Source: Pseudobutyrivibrio sp. UBA1225 (GTDB lineage: Bacteria > Bacillota > Clostridia > Lachnospirales > Lachnospiraceae). Taken from it: DNA of 14,434 nt. The stretch spans positions 1-14,434 of the forward strand of contig DBWZ01000088.1 in NCBI GenBank assembly GCA_002309345.1, written 5' to 3'. The notes under the pieces were generated by a model that was not told where the DNA came from, searched no databases, and saw only the letters and a list, made by a program, of their open reading frames with translations. Below, in pieces: positions 5,933 through 14,239 of this stretch (positions within the stretch are counted from its first letter, which is position 1; each line of letters opens with the position of its first letter). Position numbers and translations under genes: made by a program.

Positions 5933-8900
5933 ATGAAAAACAAACTTTTTAAACTCGGTATCGACATCGGTTCAACCACTGTTAAAATCGCGGTTTTAGA
6001 TGACGATAACAAGCTACTATTTTCAGATTATCAGAGACACTTTGCTAACATACAGCAGACTCTCACTGATTTATTAACTCAAGCCAAATCTAAGCTTGGG
6101 CAGATTATTGTACGCCCTATGATTACTGGCTCCGGTGGACTCACTCTAGCCAAACATCTTGGCGTCGAATTCGTCCAAGAAGTTATCGCTGTTTCTACAG
6201 CTCTCACCCACTATGCTCCTCAGACAGATGTTGCTATAGAGCTTGGCGGTGAGGATGCCAAAATCATCTACTTCGAAAATGGCAACGTTGAACAGCGTAT
6301 GAATGGTATCTGCGCCGGCGGTACAGGTTCCTTTATAGATCAAATGGCATCTCTTCTTCAGACCGATGCTCCTGGTCTCAATGTTTACGCCAAGGATTAC
6401 AAAGCTATTTATCCCATCGCTGCTCGTTGCGGTGTTTTCGCAAAAACTGATATTCAGCCACTTATCAACGAGGGCGCTTCAAAAGAAGATTTATCAGCTT
6501 CGATTTTCCAAGCTGTTGTAAACCAGACAATCTCTGGTCTTGCTTGTGGTAAGCCTATCCGTGGCCACGTTGCCTTCCTAGGTGGACCACTCCACTTCTT
6601 AGATCAGCTTAGAGAAGCATTTATCCGCACTCTAAAGCTTGATGATGATCACGCCATCTTGCTAGACAACTCTCATCTTTTTGCAGCTATCGGTTCTGCT
6701 CTCAACTCAAAGGAAGAGCAAAACGTTCCTATGGATGACCTTATCGACAAATTGTCAGAGGGCATCAAGATGGATTTCGAGGTTGCAAGACTTGATCCTT
6801 TATTTGAATCAGAAGAAGATTTCAGAGCTTTTAAAGATAGACATGCCAAAGCCGAGGTGGAAAAAGCCGACTTAGCAAATTATCACGGCAACGTTTATCT
6901 TGGTATCGATGCTGGTTCTACCACTACAAAGCTTGCTGTTGTTGGTGATGATGGAAAGCTCCTGTATTCATTCTACTCTAGCAACAATGGTAGTCCGCTA
7001 GCCACATCACTAAAGGCTTTAAAAGAGATTTATTCTATCATGCCTGAGGATACACACATAGTTCATTCATGCTCTACTGGTTACGGTGAAGCATTGTTAA
7101 AGGCAGCCTTGCAGCTTGATGACGGCGAGGTTGAGACTATCGCTCACTACTATGCTGCAGCATTCTTCAACCCTGACGTAGATTGTATCCTTGATATCGG
7201 TGGCCAGGATATGAAGTGCATCCGCATCAAGAATGGCGTAGTTGATAGCGTTCAGCTTAATGAAGCTTGTTCTTCAGGTTGTGGTTCTTTCATAGAAACC
7301 TTCGCAAAATCACTTGATTTTTCTGTTCAGGATTTTGCAGAGGAAGCTTTATTTGCACTTAATCCAATCGATCTTGGTACACGCTGTACCGTATTTATGA
7401 ATTCAAAGGTTAAGCAGGCACAAAAGGAAGGCGCATCTGTTGCAGATATATCTTCCGGTCTCGCTTATTCTGTAATAAAGAACGCGCTTTTCAAGGTTAT
7501 CAAGCTTTCTGATGCTTCAGAGCTTGGCAAGAATATCGTTGTTCAGGGTGGTACCTTCTACAACGATGCTGTTCTTCGCTCCCTTGAAAAGGTTGCCGGC
7601 GTTGATGTAGTAAGACCTGATATTGCAGGTATCATGGGTGCCTTTGGTTGTGCTCTTATTGCTAAGGAGCGCTACGAGGAGAATCCTACAACTACAACGC
7701 TTAGCATCGAAGAGATTAACAATCTTACATTTGATACCAAGCTTACTCGTTGTCAGGGATGTGTTAACCACTGTCTCCTCACTGTCAACCGTTTCTCAGG
7801 CGGACGCTCCTTCATCACTGGAAACCGTTGTGAAAAGGGTGCTGGCGGCGTCAAAAACAAAGAGAACATTCCAAATCTTTACGAATATAAATACAACAGA
7901 TTATTTGAATACGAGCCTCTTTCAGCAGAAGCAGCCACTCGCGGTACTGTTGGTATTCCTCGTGTTCTTAACCTATATGAGAACTATCCTTATTGGGCTA
8001 CATTCTTCAAGGCTCTCAAGTTTAGAGTTGTGCTCTCACCTCGCTCAAATCGCAAGGTCTACGAGCTAGGTATCGAGTCAATCCCATCAGAGTCAGAATG
8101 TTATCCAGCTAAGCTTGCACACGGTCATGTTCAGTGGCTTATCAACGAGGGAAATGTAGATTTCATTTACTATCCTTGCATACCTTACGAGAGAAAAGAG
8201 TTCCCTGATTCGAACAACCACTACAACTGTCCTATCGTTACATCATACGCTGAAAATATCAAAAACAACGTTGATGAAATCACATCAGGCAAGGTTAGAT
8301 TCTTAAATCCATTTATGGCGTTTACTAGCGAAGAGATTTTGGCTGGTCAGCTTGCCAAGGTATTTAAGGAAGAGTTCGATATCTCTGAATCAGAAGTTAG
8401 AGCTGCTGCTCACGCTGCTTGGCTTGAGCAAGAAAGATTTAGAAATGATATGTACGCTAAGGGAGCCGAGGTTCTCAAGTATCTCGAAGAGACAGGCAAG
8501 CACGGTATCGTATTAGCCGGCCGTCCTTACCACGTTGATCCAGAGATTAACCACGGTATCCCAGAGCTTATCAATAGCTACGGCATCGCTGTACTTACCG
8601 AGGATTCAATCTCCAACCTTGGTGAGGTTGAGCGCCCTCTTATCGTTATGGATCAGTGGATGTTCCACTCACGTATGTACGCTGCTGCCAACTATGTTAA
8701 AAAATATGACAATCTCGATTTGATTCAGCTCAACTCCTTCGGTTGTGGTCTTGATGCTGTTACAACTGATCAGGTTGCTGATATCCTTACCAATTCAGGC
8801 AAGATATACACCTGTCTCAAGATTGATGAGGTTAACAACCTTGGAGCCGCAAGAATCCGTATTCGCTCACTTCTTGCCGCCCTCAGAGTTAAGAAAAAGA

Positions 8901-10192
8901 AAAAACAAGATCGAGAAATTGTTCCTGCGAACTATGACCGTATCGTATTTACAGAGGAAATGAAGAAGAATTACACAATTCTTTGTCCTCAGATGTCTCC
9001 TATTCACTTTGATTTTATGGAGCCAGCATTTGGTGCTGCAGGATACAATCTCGTTATTCCAGATATTCCTACACGCACATGCGTGGATGTTGGACTTAAG
9101 TACGTTAACAACGATGCCTGCTATCCATCACTTATGGTTATTGGTCAGCTTATGGCTGCCATTGAAACAGGTAAATACGATATGAGCCGCACTGCTCTTA
9201 TGATTTCACAGACCGGCGGTGGATGTCGTGCTTCCAACTACATCGGATTCATTCGTAGAGCTTTGGCAAAGGCTGGTTATCCAGATGTTCCGGTTATATC
9301 ACTCAACCTCAGTGGTCTAGAACACAACCCTGGTTTCAAGATTTCTGCAAGCCTTGCTCAGCATGGAATGTATGCGCTCATATTTGGTGATATCTTGCTT
9401 CGATGCGTATACCGAATTCGTCCATACGAATCAGTGAAGGGTTCAACTGACAAGCTCCACCAGCAGTGGAAGGATAAGATTATTCCATTCTTATCTAATA
9501 AGAAGTTTTTATCTCATAGAAAGTTCAAAAAGCTTTGTCGTGAGATGATTAGAGATTTCGATAATCTTCCTATTATAGAAGGATTAGTTAAACCTCGCGT
9601 AGGTATCGTAGGTGAGATTCTTGTTAAGTTCTTGCCTGCAGCTAACAATCACTTGGCTGATTTATTAGAGCAAGAAGGGGCCGAGGCAGTTATTCCTGAT
9701 TTAACAGACTTCCTTCTCTACTGCTTCTATGATGCCAACTTCAAGGCTGACAATCTTGGTGCAAGCAAGAAGACACAGTTCTTCTGCAATCTTGGAATCA
9801 AGTTCTTTGAATGGCTTAGAAGTGCCGCTAGAGATGAGTTTGAAAAGTCAAAGAGATTTACTCCTCCAGCTTATATCACTGATACGGCTAAGGAAGCTGA
9901 GGATATCGTTTCTATCGGTAATCAGACCGGTGAAGGATGGTTCCTCACTGGCGAAATGTTAGACCTTATAAAAGAAGGCGCTGGCAACATTGTTTGTATC
10001 CAGCCATTTGGTTGCTTACCAAACCACGTTGTTGGAAAGGGTGTTATTAAGCGAATTCGCCACGAGCATCCAAATGCAAACATTGTAGCCATTGACTACG
10101 ATCCTGGTGCATCAGAGGTAAATCAGCTTAATAGAATTAAACTGATGCTTTCTACCGCCAATAAAAATTTAGATCAAGAAGAAGCAATATAA
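5933..10192 (+). CDS. Giant 2-hydroxyacyl-CoA dehydratase activase-like protein (two HgdC/BcrAD ATPase domains plus DUF2229 and COG3580/3581-like parts)
   Basis: A 1419-residue cytoplasmic protein. Domain 1 (about 6-260) is an HgdC-type ASKHA ATPase with GIDIGSTT, ELGGEDAK and two cluster cysteines, C127 (ICAGGTGSF) and C166 (RCGVFAK). Domain 2 (about 320-580) repeats this with GIDAGSTTTK, DIGGQDMK, C446/C450 (ACSSGCGSF) and C485. A Cys cluster follows (C607, C610, C614, C633). Then come a DUF2229-like region (about 650-900) and a C-terminal half resembling dehydratase/reductase components (CPQMSP, DACYPS, GGGCRASNYIGF). HgdC-type activators use ATP to push an electron from a [4Fe-4S] cluster into a partner; the role of this fused family is not established and no partner gene lies nearby. 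An ATG at 5933 is given, but a TTG at 5927 sits better behind AGGAAAG (5913-5919), so the true protein may be two residues longer. Confidence 0.93.
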   Translation: MKNKLFKLGIDIGSTTVKIAVLDDDNKLLFSDYQRHFANIQQTLTDLLTQAKSKLGQIIVRPMITGSGGLTLAKHLGVEFVQEVIAVSTALTHYAPQTDVAIELGGEDAKIIYFENGNVEQRMNGICAGGTGSFIDQMASLLQTDAPGLNVYAKDYKAIYPIAARCGVFAKTDIQPLINEGASKEDLSASIFQAVVNQTISGLACGKPIRGHVAFLGGPLHFLDQLREAFIRTLKLDDDHAILLDNSHLFAAIGSALNSKEEQNVPMDDLIDKLSEGIKMDFEVARLDPLFESEEDFRAFKDRHAKAEVEKADLANYHGNVYLGIDAGSTTTKLAVVGDDGKLLYSFYSSNNGSPLATSLKALKEIYSIMPEDTHIVHSCSTGYGEALLKAALQLDDGEVETIAHYYAAAFFNPDVDCILDIGGQDMKCIRIKNGVVDSVQLNEACSSGCGSFIETFAKSLDFSVQDFAEEALFALNPIDLGTRCTVFMNSKVKQAQKEGASVADISSGLAYSVIKNALFKVIKLSDASELGKNIVVQGGTFYNDAVLRSLEKVAGVDVVRPDIAGIMGAFGCALIAKERYEENPTTTTLSIEEINNLTFDTKLTRCQGCVNHCLLTVNRFSGGRSFITGNRCEKGAGGVKNKENIPNLYEYKYNRLFEYEPLSAEAATRGTVGIPRVLNLYENYPYWATFFKALKFRVVLSPRSNRKVYELGIESIPSESECYPAKLAHGHVQWLINEGNVDFIYYPCIPYERKEFPDSNNHYNCPIVTSYAENIKNNVDEITSGKVRFLNPFMAFTSEEILAGQLAKVFKEEFDISESEVRAAAHAAWLEQERFRNDMYAKGAEVLKYLEETGKHGIVLAGRPYHVDPEINHGIPELINSYGIAVLTEDSISNLGEVERPLIVMDQWMFHSRMYAAANYVKKYDNLDLIQLNSFGCGLDAVTTDQVADILTNSGKIYTCLKIDEVNNLGAARIRIRSLLAALRVKKKKKQDREIVPANYDRIVFTEEMKKNYTILCPQMSPIHFDFMEPAFGAAGYNLVIPDIPTRTCVDVGLKYVNNDACYPSLMVIGQLMAAIETGKYDMSRTALMISQTGGGCRASNYIGFIRRALAKAGYPDVPVISLNLSGLEHNPGFKISASLAQHGMYALIFGDILLRCVYRIRPYESVKGSTDKLHQQWKDKIIPFLSNKKFLSHRKFKKLCREMIRDFDNLPIIEGLVKPRVGIVGEILVKFLPAANNHLADLLEQEGAEAVIPDLTDFLLYCFYDANFKADNLGASKKTQFFCNLGIKFFEWLRSAARDEFEKSKRFTPPAYITDTAKEAEDIVSIGNQTGEGWFLTGEMLDLIKEGAGNIVCIQPFGCLPNHVVGKGVIKRIRHEHPNANIVAIDYDPGASEVNQLNRIKLMLSTANKNLDQEEAI

Positions 10193-10196
10193 AAAA

Positions 10197-10240
10197 GGGC
10201 TCATTGCACATAATTATTTGTACAATGAGCCTTTATTTTA
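10197..10240. terminator. Bidirectional terminator between the activase-like gene and the GH13 gene
   Basis: GGCTCATTG (10198-10206) pairs with CAATGAGCC (10223-10231), and inner bases can extend the stem. It begins a few bases after the plus-strand stop and is followed there by TTTATTTT. On the minus strand it is followed by six T residues and ends the convergent GH13 gene. Confidence 0.92.
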
Positions 10241-10281
10241 ATGACTTCTTGTGGGCAGAAAAAGAAATTGCCAAGAATAAT

Positions 10282-11685
10282 CTAAATATTTGAGGCAACT
10301 ATTCTAAACTCATAAGGTTTAAGATAGTTGATATTACACTCTCCATTTGGATAATTTCCAAATACTATTTTATCACCATAAAACTCTACAACCTTATTGT
10401 TACTTGTAAGATTGCAGTATACATAAAATCTTTCTTCCTTCGCCTCTCTAGTAAAGATATATACATCGCTTGGAGAAGCGACTTTTCTGTAGGACCCCTC
10501 AGAAAGCGCCAAGGAATTCTTTCTAAAATCAATCATATCCTTATAGAAATCTCTAACAACTGCACCCTCGTCAGAATCAGTCATGCCGATTTCTTCGCCC
10601 TCAAAAATAAATGGTACTCCTCGCAAAGAAAGATTTAAACCGCACAAAAGCTTGGAGCTTTGCTCCCAATTCTTTCCAAGATTTCCAAATGCTTTTACAG
10701 AGCGAATCTGATTTAAGTTTTCTAGATAATTGGCTGGTACCTCTAATGTGTTTTGCCACTCATCTATCTTTCTTATCAGCTTGAACGGATTATACTTTTT
10801 ATTGAACCATTTAATGCACTTAAAGGTTTCATCCATCTCGCTAGAAAAGATTACCGTATCTAGCTCAGCTCTGTTTTCATCACTCAAAAGTCGGGCATCA
10901 TTAAAATTCACAAGCAAAGGCTCACCTACTGTAAAGGTTTTGTATTTAGCAAAAATCTCTTCGGAGAATCGCTTTAATAGCTTGTGGCAGCCCTCTTTGT
11001 TAAGGTAATGCTCCTTACCCTTTAAGGAAATACGCCATTTACCATCTGCTAGAGAATCCTTATATATAATATTTACATCATTAAACTTAAAGCCAGCAAT
11101 ACCCTTGTCTAGCCAGAATCTCATTATCTCGGTAAATTCCTCAAAGACCTCTGGGTTATGCCAGTTTAAATCGGCCGTCTTCTCCCCAAACAGATGTAAA
11201 TAATAATTGCCATCTTCGGTGTGAGACCATGCTCTACCACCTACAAAAGCATCCCAATTATTTGGTGGTCGATTCATTCCATTTCCTGATCTAAAGAAAT
11301 AGTATCCACGATATTTTGGATCACCCTCTAAGGCCTTCTTGAACCACTCATGCTCGGTAGATGTGTGATTGATTTCTAAATCCATCACAATCTTGATACC
11401 AAGTCGTTTGGCGCGGCGTATTAGTAGCTCCATATCCTCCATGGTTCCATAATCAGTATTAATCTGCTTGTAGTCGGAAATATCATAGCCATCCGCAAAA
11501 CCTGGGCTTGCGTAGACAGGGTTGAGCCATAAAATATCAACCCCTAAATCTTTGAGATAATGCAGCTTTGATATGATGCCAGGGATATCCCCTATGCCAT
11601 CATCGTTGCTATCACAGAAAGTCTTAGGATAAATTTGGTAAACTATAGAATTCTTCCACCATCTTTTTGTACTAGCTGTTGCCAT
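10282..11685 (-). CDS. GH13 alpha-glucosidase-fold protein with degenerate catalytic site (probable pseudoenzyme)
   Basis: 467 residues with a clear GH13 (oligo-1,6-glucosidase-like) barrel: WWKNSIVYQIYPKTFCDSNDDGIGD opening at 9-33 (family signature), DGYDISDY (65-72), DLEINHTS (102-109), GFKFN (198-202), VGEP (253-256), and GVPFIFEGEEIGMTD (356-370). No signal peptide, so intracellular. The active site is altered. The nucleophile Asp of GFRMD is Asn202, with its Arg now Lys200. The NHD triplet of region IV is N323-L324-N325, losing His and the transition-state Asp. The acid/base Glu255 and region I Asn-His (106-107) remain. It is also shorter than the usual 550-560 residues. Hydrolysis is unlikely; carbohydrate binding or a scaffold role is possible. 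The start at 11685 has a GGGGGA site, and the gene is monocistronic between its own promoter and a shared terminator. Confidence 0.93.
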   Translation of the reverse strand: MATASTKRWWKNSIVYQIYPKTFCDSNDDGIGDIPGIISKLHYLKDLGVDILWLNPVYASPGFADGYDISDYKQINTDYGTMEDMELLIRRAKRLGIKIVMDLEINHTSTEHEWFKKALEGDPKYRGYYFFRSGNGMNRPPNNWDAFVGGRAWSHTEDGNYYLHLFGEKTADLNWHNPEVFEEFTEIMRFWLDKGIAGFKFNDVNIIYKDSLADGKWRISLKGKEHYLNKEGCHKLLKRFSEEIFAKYKTFTVGEPLLVNFNDARLLSDENRAELDTVIFSSEMDETFKCIKWFNKKYNPFKLIRKIDEWQNTLEVPANYLENLNQIRSVKAFGNLGKNWEQSSKLLCGLNLSLRGVPFIFEGEEIGMTDSDEGAVVRDFYKDMIDFRKNSLALSEGSYRKVASPSDVYIFTREAKEERFYVYCNLTSNNKVVEFYGDKIVFGNYPNGECNINYLKPYEFRIVASNI

Positions 11686-11696
11686 ACTCTTCCCCC

Positions 11697-11725
11697 ATAG
11701 TAATAGAATAGAAAATTATTACTAT
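11697..11725 (-). repeat. Perfect nine-base inverted repeat in the GH13 leader
   Basis: ATAGTAATA (11697-11705) and TATTACTAT (11717-11725) are exact inverted copies with 11 bases between. The repeat directly abuts the GGGGGA ribosome binding site (11691-11696) and lies about 40 bases downstream of the promoter. It may be an operator or an AU-rich hairpin influencing translation. Confidence 0.65.
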
Positions 11726-11765
11726 AACTCCCCGTCGAGCATCACTTCCATGTCGCCCTAATAAT

Positions 11766-11794
11766 AATATAATCCATGGAACATAGTTTTTCAA
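11766..11794 (-). promoter_or_regulatory. Promoter of the GH13 gene
   Basis: Minus strand TTGAAA (11794-11789), exactly 17 bases, then TATATT (11771-11766). The predicted start is near 11759, giving a leader of roughly 75 bases. This is one of the best sigma-A matches in the window. Confidence 0.7.
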
Positions 11795-11802
11795 CATTTT
11801 TT

Positions 11803-11828
11803 TCACACTTTAAACACATGGCGTGTGA
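11803..11828. promoter_or_regulatory. Inverted repeat just upstream of the GH13 promoter, possible regulator site
   Basis: TCACAC (11803-11808) and GTGTGA (11823-11828) are inverted copies 14 bases apart, ending nine bases upstream of the -35 box at 11794. Such a place suits an activator site. No particular regulator can be named; chance occurrence is possible. Confidence 0.35.
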
Positions 11829-11864
11829 TTTATGCGACAACTGCCTATATTTTTCACCAATAAT

Positions 11865-11902
11865 AAAACAACGGCAGAGCAATCCTTCTGCCGTTGTTTT
11901 TG
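11865..11902. terminator. Terminator of htpG (strong hairpin, bidirectional)
   Basis: AACAACGGCAGA (11867-11878) pairs perfectly with TCTGCCGTTGTT (11887-11898) around an eight-base loop; outer A/T bases extend the stem. It lies about 75 bases after the htpG stop on the minus strand and is followed there by TTTTATTATT. The plus strand also has a T tract. It separates htpG from the GH13 promoter. Confidence 0.9.
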
Positions 11903-11973
11903 TTTGCAAGTTCCGCATCACGTTATCAATAATAACAATGTACTCTATAAATACTTAGATGTATATTTTGTTT

Positions 11974-14058
11974 TTACTTTGCAAGAAGCATCATAATCTT
12001 ATTTGAACGAGCAACGAATTCAGTCATTGCCTCTGGCGCAAGTGGTGCATTAGCAATCTTTGCCAAGTCATAAAGCTGAGCTGCAAATGTAGGTACATTC
12101 TCAGAATCTTTGTTGTTTAAGATGTACTGTACTAAATCGTTGTTTGCATTTAATACAAGTGTCTCTGATGCCGAACCAAACATCCCCATATCCATACCGC
12201 CCATAGCATACATCTTCATCATATCCTGCATACGGCGGCTCTCTTCTGAAACAGTTAGAACTGATGATACATCCTTGTTCTTAAATTTTTCAACTTTGAC
12301 TTCCAGGCCTTCGTTGTTAAGAGCCTTTCTAAATATCTCGGTAAGGGTTTCGGTCTCAGCCTTTAATTCATCCTCCGATGTCTCCTCAACCATTGTCTCA
12401 GTAACATCAGCATCGATACGGCAGAACTTGTAGCTGTCGTTGCGCTGCTCAAGCTGAGTGATGAAAGAAGTGTCGATAGCATGATCAAGAATAACTGCAT
12501 TCATGCCCTGCTCTTTGAACATATTGATGTACTGCGACTGTTGCTGTAAATCGGTAACATAGAAAACAGTCTTTCTTTTATCTTCTGCATCTGCATTTTC
12601 AGGTGCATCAGCATCCTTTTTATCTTCAACAACTTCGGCTTCAACTGCTTCACCATTTTCGTCAGTAGCCTTTGCCTCTTCTTTAATGAGAAGTTCTGGA
12701 AGAGTGATGTATTTGTCATTGATATCCTTGAACAAGATGTAGTCGTTCATCTTGTCACAGAACTTGGTATCCTTCAAGCAACCAAACTTGATAAATGGAG
12801 CGATGTCGTCCCAGTATTTCTCATATGATTCCTTTTCTGTTTTACACATACCAGAAAGCTTGTCTGCAACCTTTTTGGTGATGTACTCAGAAATCTTTGT
12901 AACGAATCCGTCGTTTTGAAGTGCAGAACGAGATACGTTAAGAGGAAGATCTGGACAATCGATAACACCCTTTAAAAGCATCAAGAATTCTGGAATAACC
13001 TCTTTGATGTTGTCGGCAATAAATACCTGATTGTTGTAAAGCTTGATTGTGCCTTCGATTGAATCGTACTCAGTGTTAATCTTAGGGAAGTATAAAATAC
13101 CCTTGAGATTGAATGGATAATCCATGTTAAGGTGAATCCAGAACAATGGCTCTTTGTAATCACGGAACACATCGCGATAAAATGCTTTGTAATCGTCATC
13201 TGTACACTCAGATGGGGACTTGGTCCATAAAGGCTGTGTCTCGTTAAGTGGAACTGGACGCTTAACAATCTTGAGCTTGTCTTTGGCTGGTGAAACCTCT
13301 ACTTGCTCTTTCTCGCCATTTTCGTTTTCTTTCTCTTCGAATTTGGCTTCTTCATGAATCTCTTCGATAACTTTATCTGTATCTAGCTTGTCTTCAACGT
13401 CGATAGTTTCGTATTCTTCTGGAGCATCCTTCTTTGAAAGATAAATCTCGGTAGGCATAAACGAACAATACTTTTCGATGACCTCGCGAGCACGATATTC
13501 GTTGGCAAACTCTAAGCAATCTTCATTTAAGAACAATGTGATTTTGGTACCTACCGCATCCCAATCGCCATCGCTCATCTCGAACTCTGTACCACCATCG
13601 CATTCCCAATGAACTGCAGTAGCACCATCTTTGTAAGAAAGAGTGTCGATATGAACAGCATCAGCAACCATGAACGCCGAATAAAAGCCAAGACCAAAAT
13701 GACCAATGATTTGATCTGAATCAGCCTTATCCTTGTACTTCTCTAAGAAATCTGTTGCACCAGAAAATGCAATCTGGTTAATGTACTCCTCAACCTCGTC
13801 AGCCGTCATACCAAGACCGTTATCAATAAATGTAAGAGTCTTGTCCTCTGGACTAACAATAATCTGAATCTTAGCCTTGTAATCAAGTGGAAGCGAATAC
13901 TCTCCCATCATGTCAAGCTTTTTAAGCTTGGTGATAGCATCGCAGCCGTTTGAAATAAGCTCTCTATAAAAAATGTCATGATCAGAATATAACCACTTCT
14001 TAATCACTGGAAAAATGTTTTCGCTTGAAATCGATAAACTACCTTTTTTGTTTCCCAT
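11974..14058 (-). CDS. htpG: HtpG, bacterial Hsp90 molecular chaperone
   Basis: An ATP-dependent cytosolic chaperone of 694 residues, longer than the roughly 620-630 of typical HtpG. The N-terminal GHKL ATPase (about 6-215) has the catalytic Glu33 and Asn37 (RELISNGCDA), DNGLGM (79-84), SGATDFL (99-105) and IGHFGLGFYSAF (118-129). A charged linker spans about 215-262. The middle domain (about 263-460) carries PLWTKSP and the ATP-sensing Arg377 in NVSRSAL. The dimerisation domain has a methionine-rich stretch (610-627). An extra acidic, Ala/Glu/Asp-rich segment at about 460-496 interrupts the middle/C-terminal region and explains part of the length. ATG 14058 is chosen over the ATG at 14088 because AAGGAG (14068-14073) lies nine bases before it. 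The gene stands alone, with a CIRCE operator upstream, so control by HrcA on heat stress is expected. Confidence 0.97.
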   Translation of the reverse strand: MGNKKGSLSISSENIFPVIKKWLYSDHDIFYRELISNGCDAITKLKKLDMMGEYSLPLDYKAKIQIIVSPEDKTLTFIDNGLGMTADEVEEYINQIAFSGATDFLEKYKDKADSDQIIGHFGLGFYSAFMVADAVHIDTLSYKDGATAVHWECDGGTEFEMSDGDWDAVGTKITLFLNEDCLEFANEYRAREVIEKYCSFMPTEIYLSKKDAPEEYETIDVEDKLDTDKVIEEIHEEAKFEEKENENGEKEQVEVSPAKDKLKIVKRPVPLNETQPLWTKSPSECTDDDYKAFYRDVFRDYKEPLFWIHLNMDYPFNLKGILYFPKINTEYDSIEGTIKLYNNQVFIADNIKEVIPEFLMLLKGVIDCPDLPLNVSRSALQNDGFVTKISEYITKKVADKLSGMCKTEKESYEKYWDDIAPFIKFGCLKDTKFCDKMNDYILFKDINDKYITLPELLIKEEAKATDENGEAVEAEVVEDKKDADAPENADAEDKRKTVFYVTDLQQQSQYINMFKEQGMNAVILDHAIDTSFITQLEQRNDSYKFCRIDADVTETMVEETSEDELKAETETLTEIFRKALNNEGLEVKVEKFKNKDVSSVLTVSEESRRMQDMMKMYAMGGMDMGMFGSASETLVLNANNDLVQYILNNKDSENVPTFAAQLYDLAKIANAPLAPEAMTEFVARSNKIMMLLAK

Positions 14059-14067
14059 TTTACGTCT

Positions 14068-14073
14068 CTCCTT
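14068..14073 (-). promoter_or_regulatory. Ribosome binding site deciding the htpG start
   Basis: AAGGAG nine bases before ATG 14058. It lies inside the longer frame that begins at 14088, so that upstream start is unlikely. Confidence 0.8.
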
Positions 14074-14096
14074 TGTAAATAATCTCACTGCAATAT

Positions 14097-14125
14097 ATGA
14101 TAATACTGCACATTTACAAAGTCAA
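14097..14125 (-). promoter_or_regulatory. Predicted promoter of htpG
   Basis: Minus strand TTGACT (14125-14120), a 17-base spacer and TATCAT (14102-14097), a good sigma-A match. The -35 box lies seven bases downstream of the CIRCE operator. Confidence 0.65.
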
Positions 14126-14132
14126 TAAAAAA

Positions 14133-14159
14133 TTAGCACTCGCCCCCTCAGAGTGCTAA
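14133..14159. promoter_or_regulatory. CIRCE operator (HrcA binding site)
   Basis: TTAGCACTC (14133-14141), nine bases, GAGTGCTAA (14151-14159): both half-sites match the CIRCE consensus exactly with the canonical spacing. HrcA represses heat-shock genes through this element. It is normally found at groESL and dnaK operons, so its presence at htpG extends the HrcA regulon. The spacer is unusually G/C-rich (GCCCCCTCA). Confidence 0.97.
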
Positions 14160-14191
14160 TACCCCCTCCCAGCACCTCTCAACCTACAATG

Positions 14192-14214
14192 CCCCCGCCC
14201 GGCTCCCCCGGCCC
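14192..14214 (-). other. Candidate G-quadruplex motif upstream of htpG
   Basis: Minus strand G-runs of 3, 5, 3 and 5 are separated by loops of 2, 4 and 1 bases (plus-strand C-runs 14192-14196, 14198-14200, 14205-14209, 14212-14214). This meets the usual four-tract rule. Three more G-runs follow at 14168-14170, 14162-14166 and 14143-14147, the last inside the CIRCE spacer. Confidence 0.6.
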
Positions 14215-14239
14215 GCGCCTCAGGCTGTTGCGTTTACAA

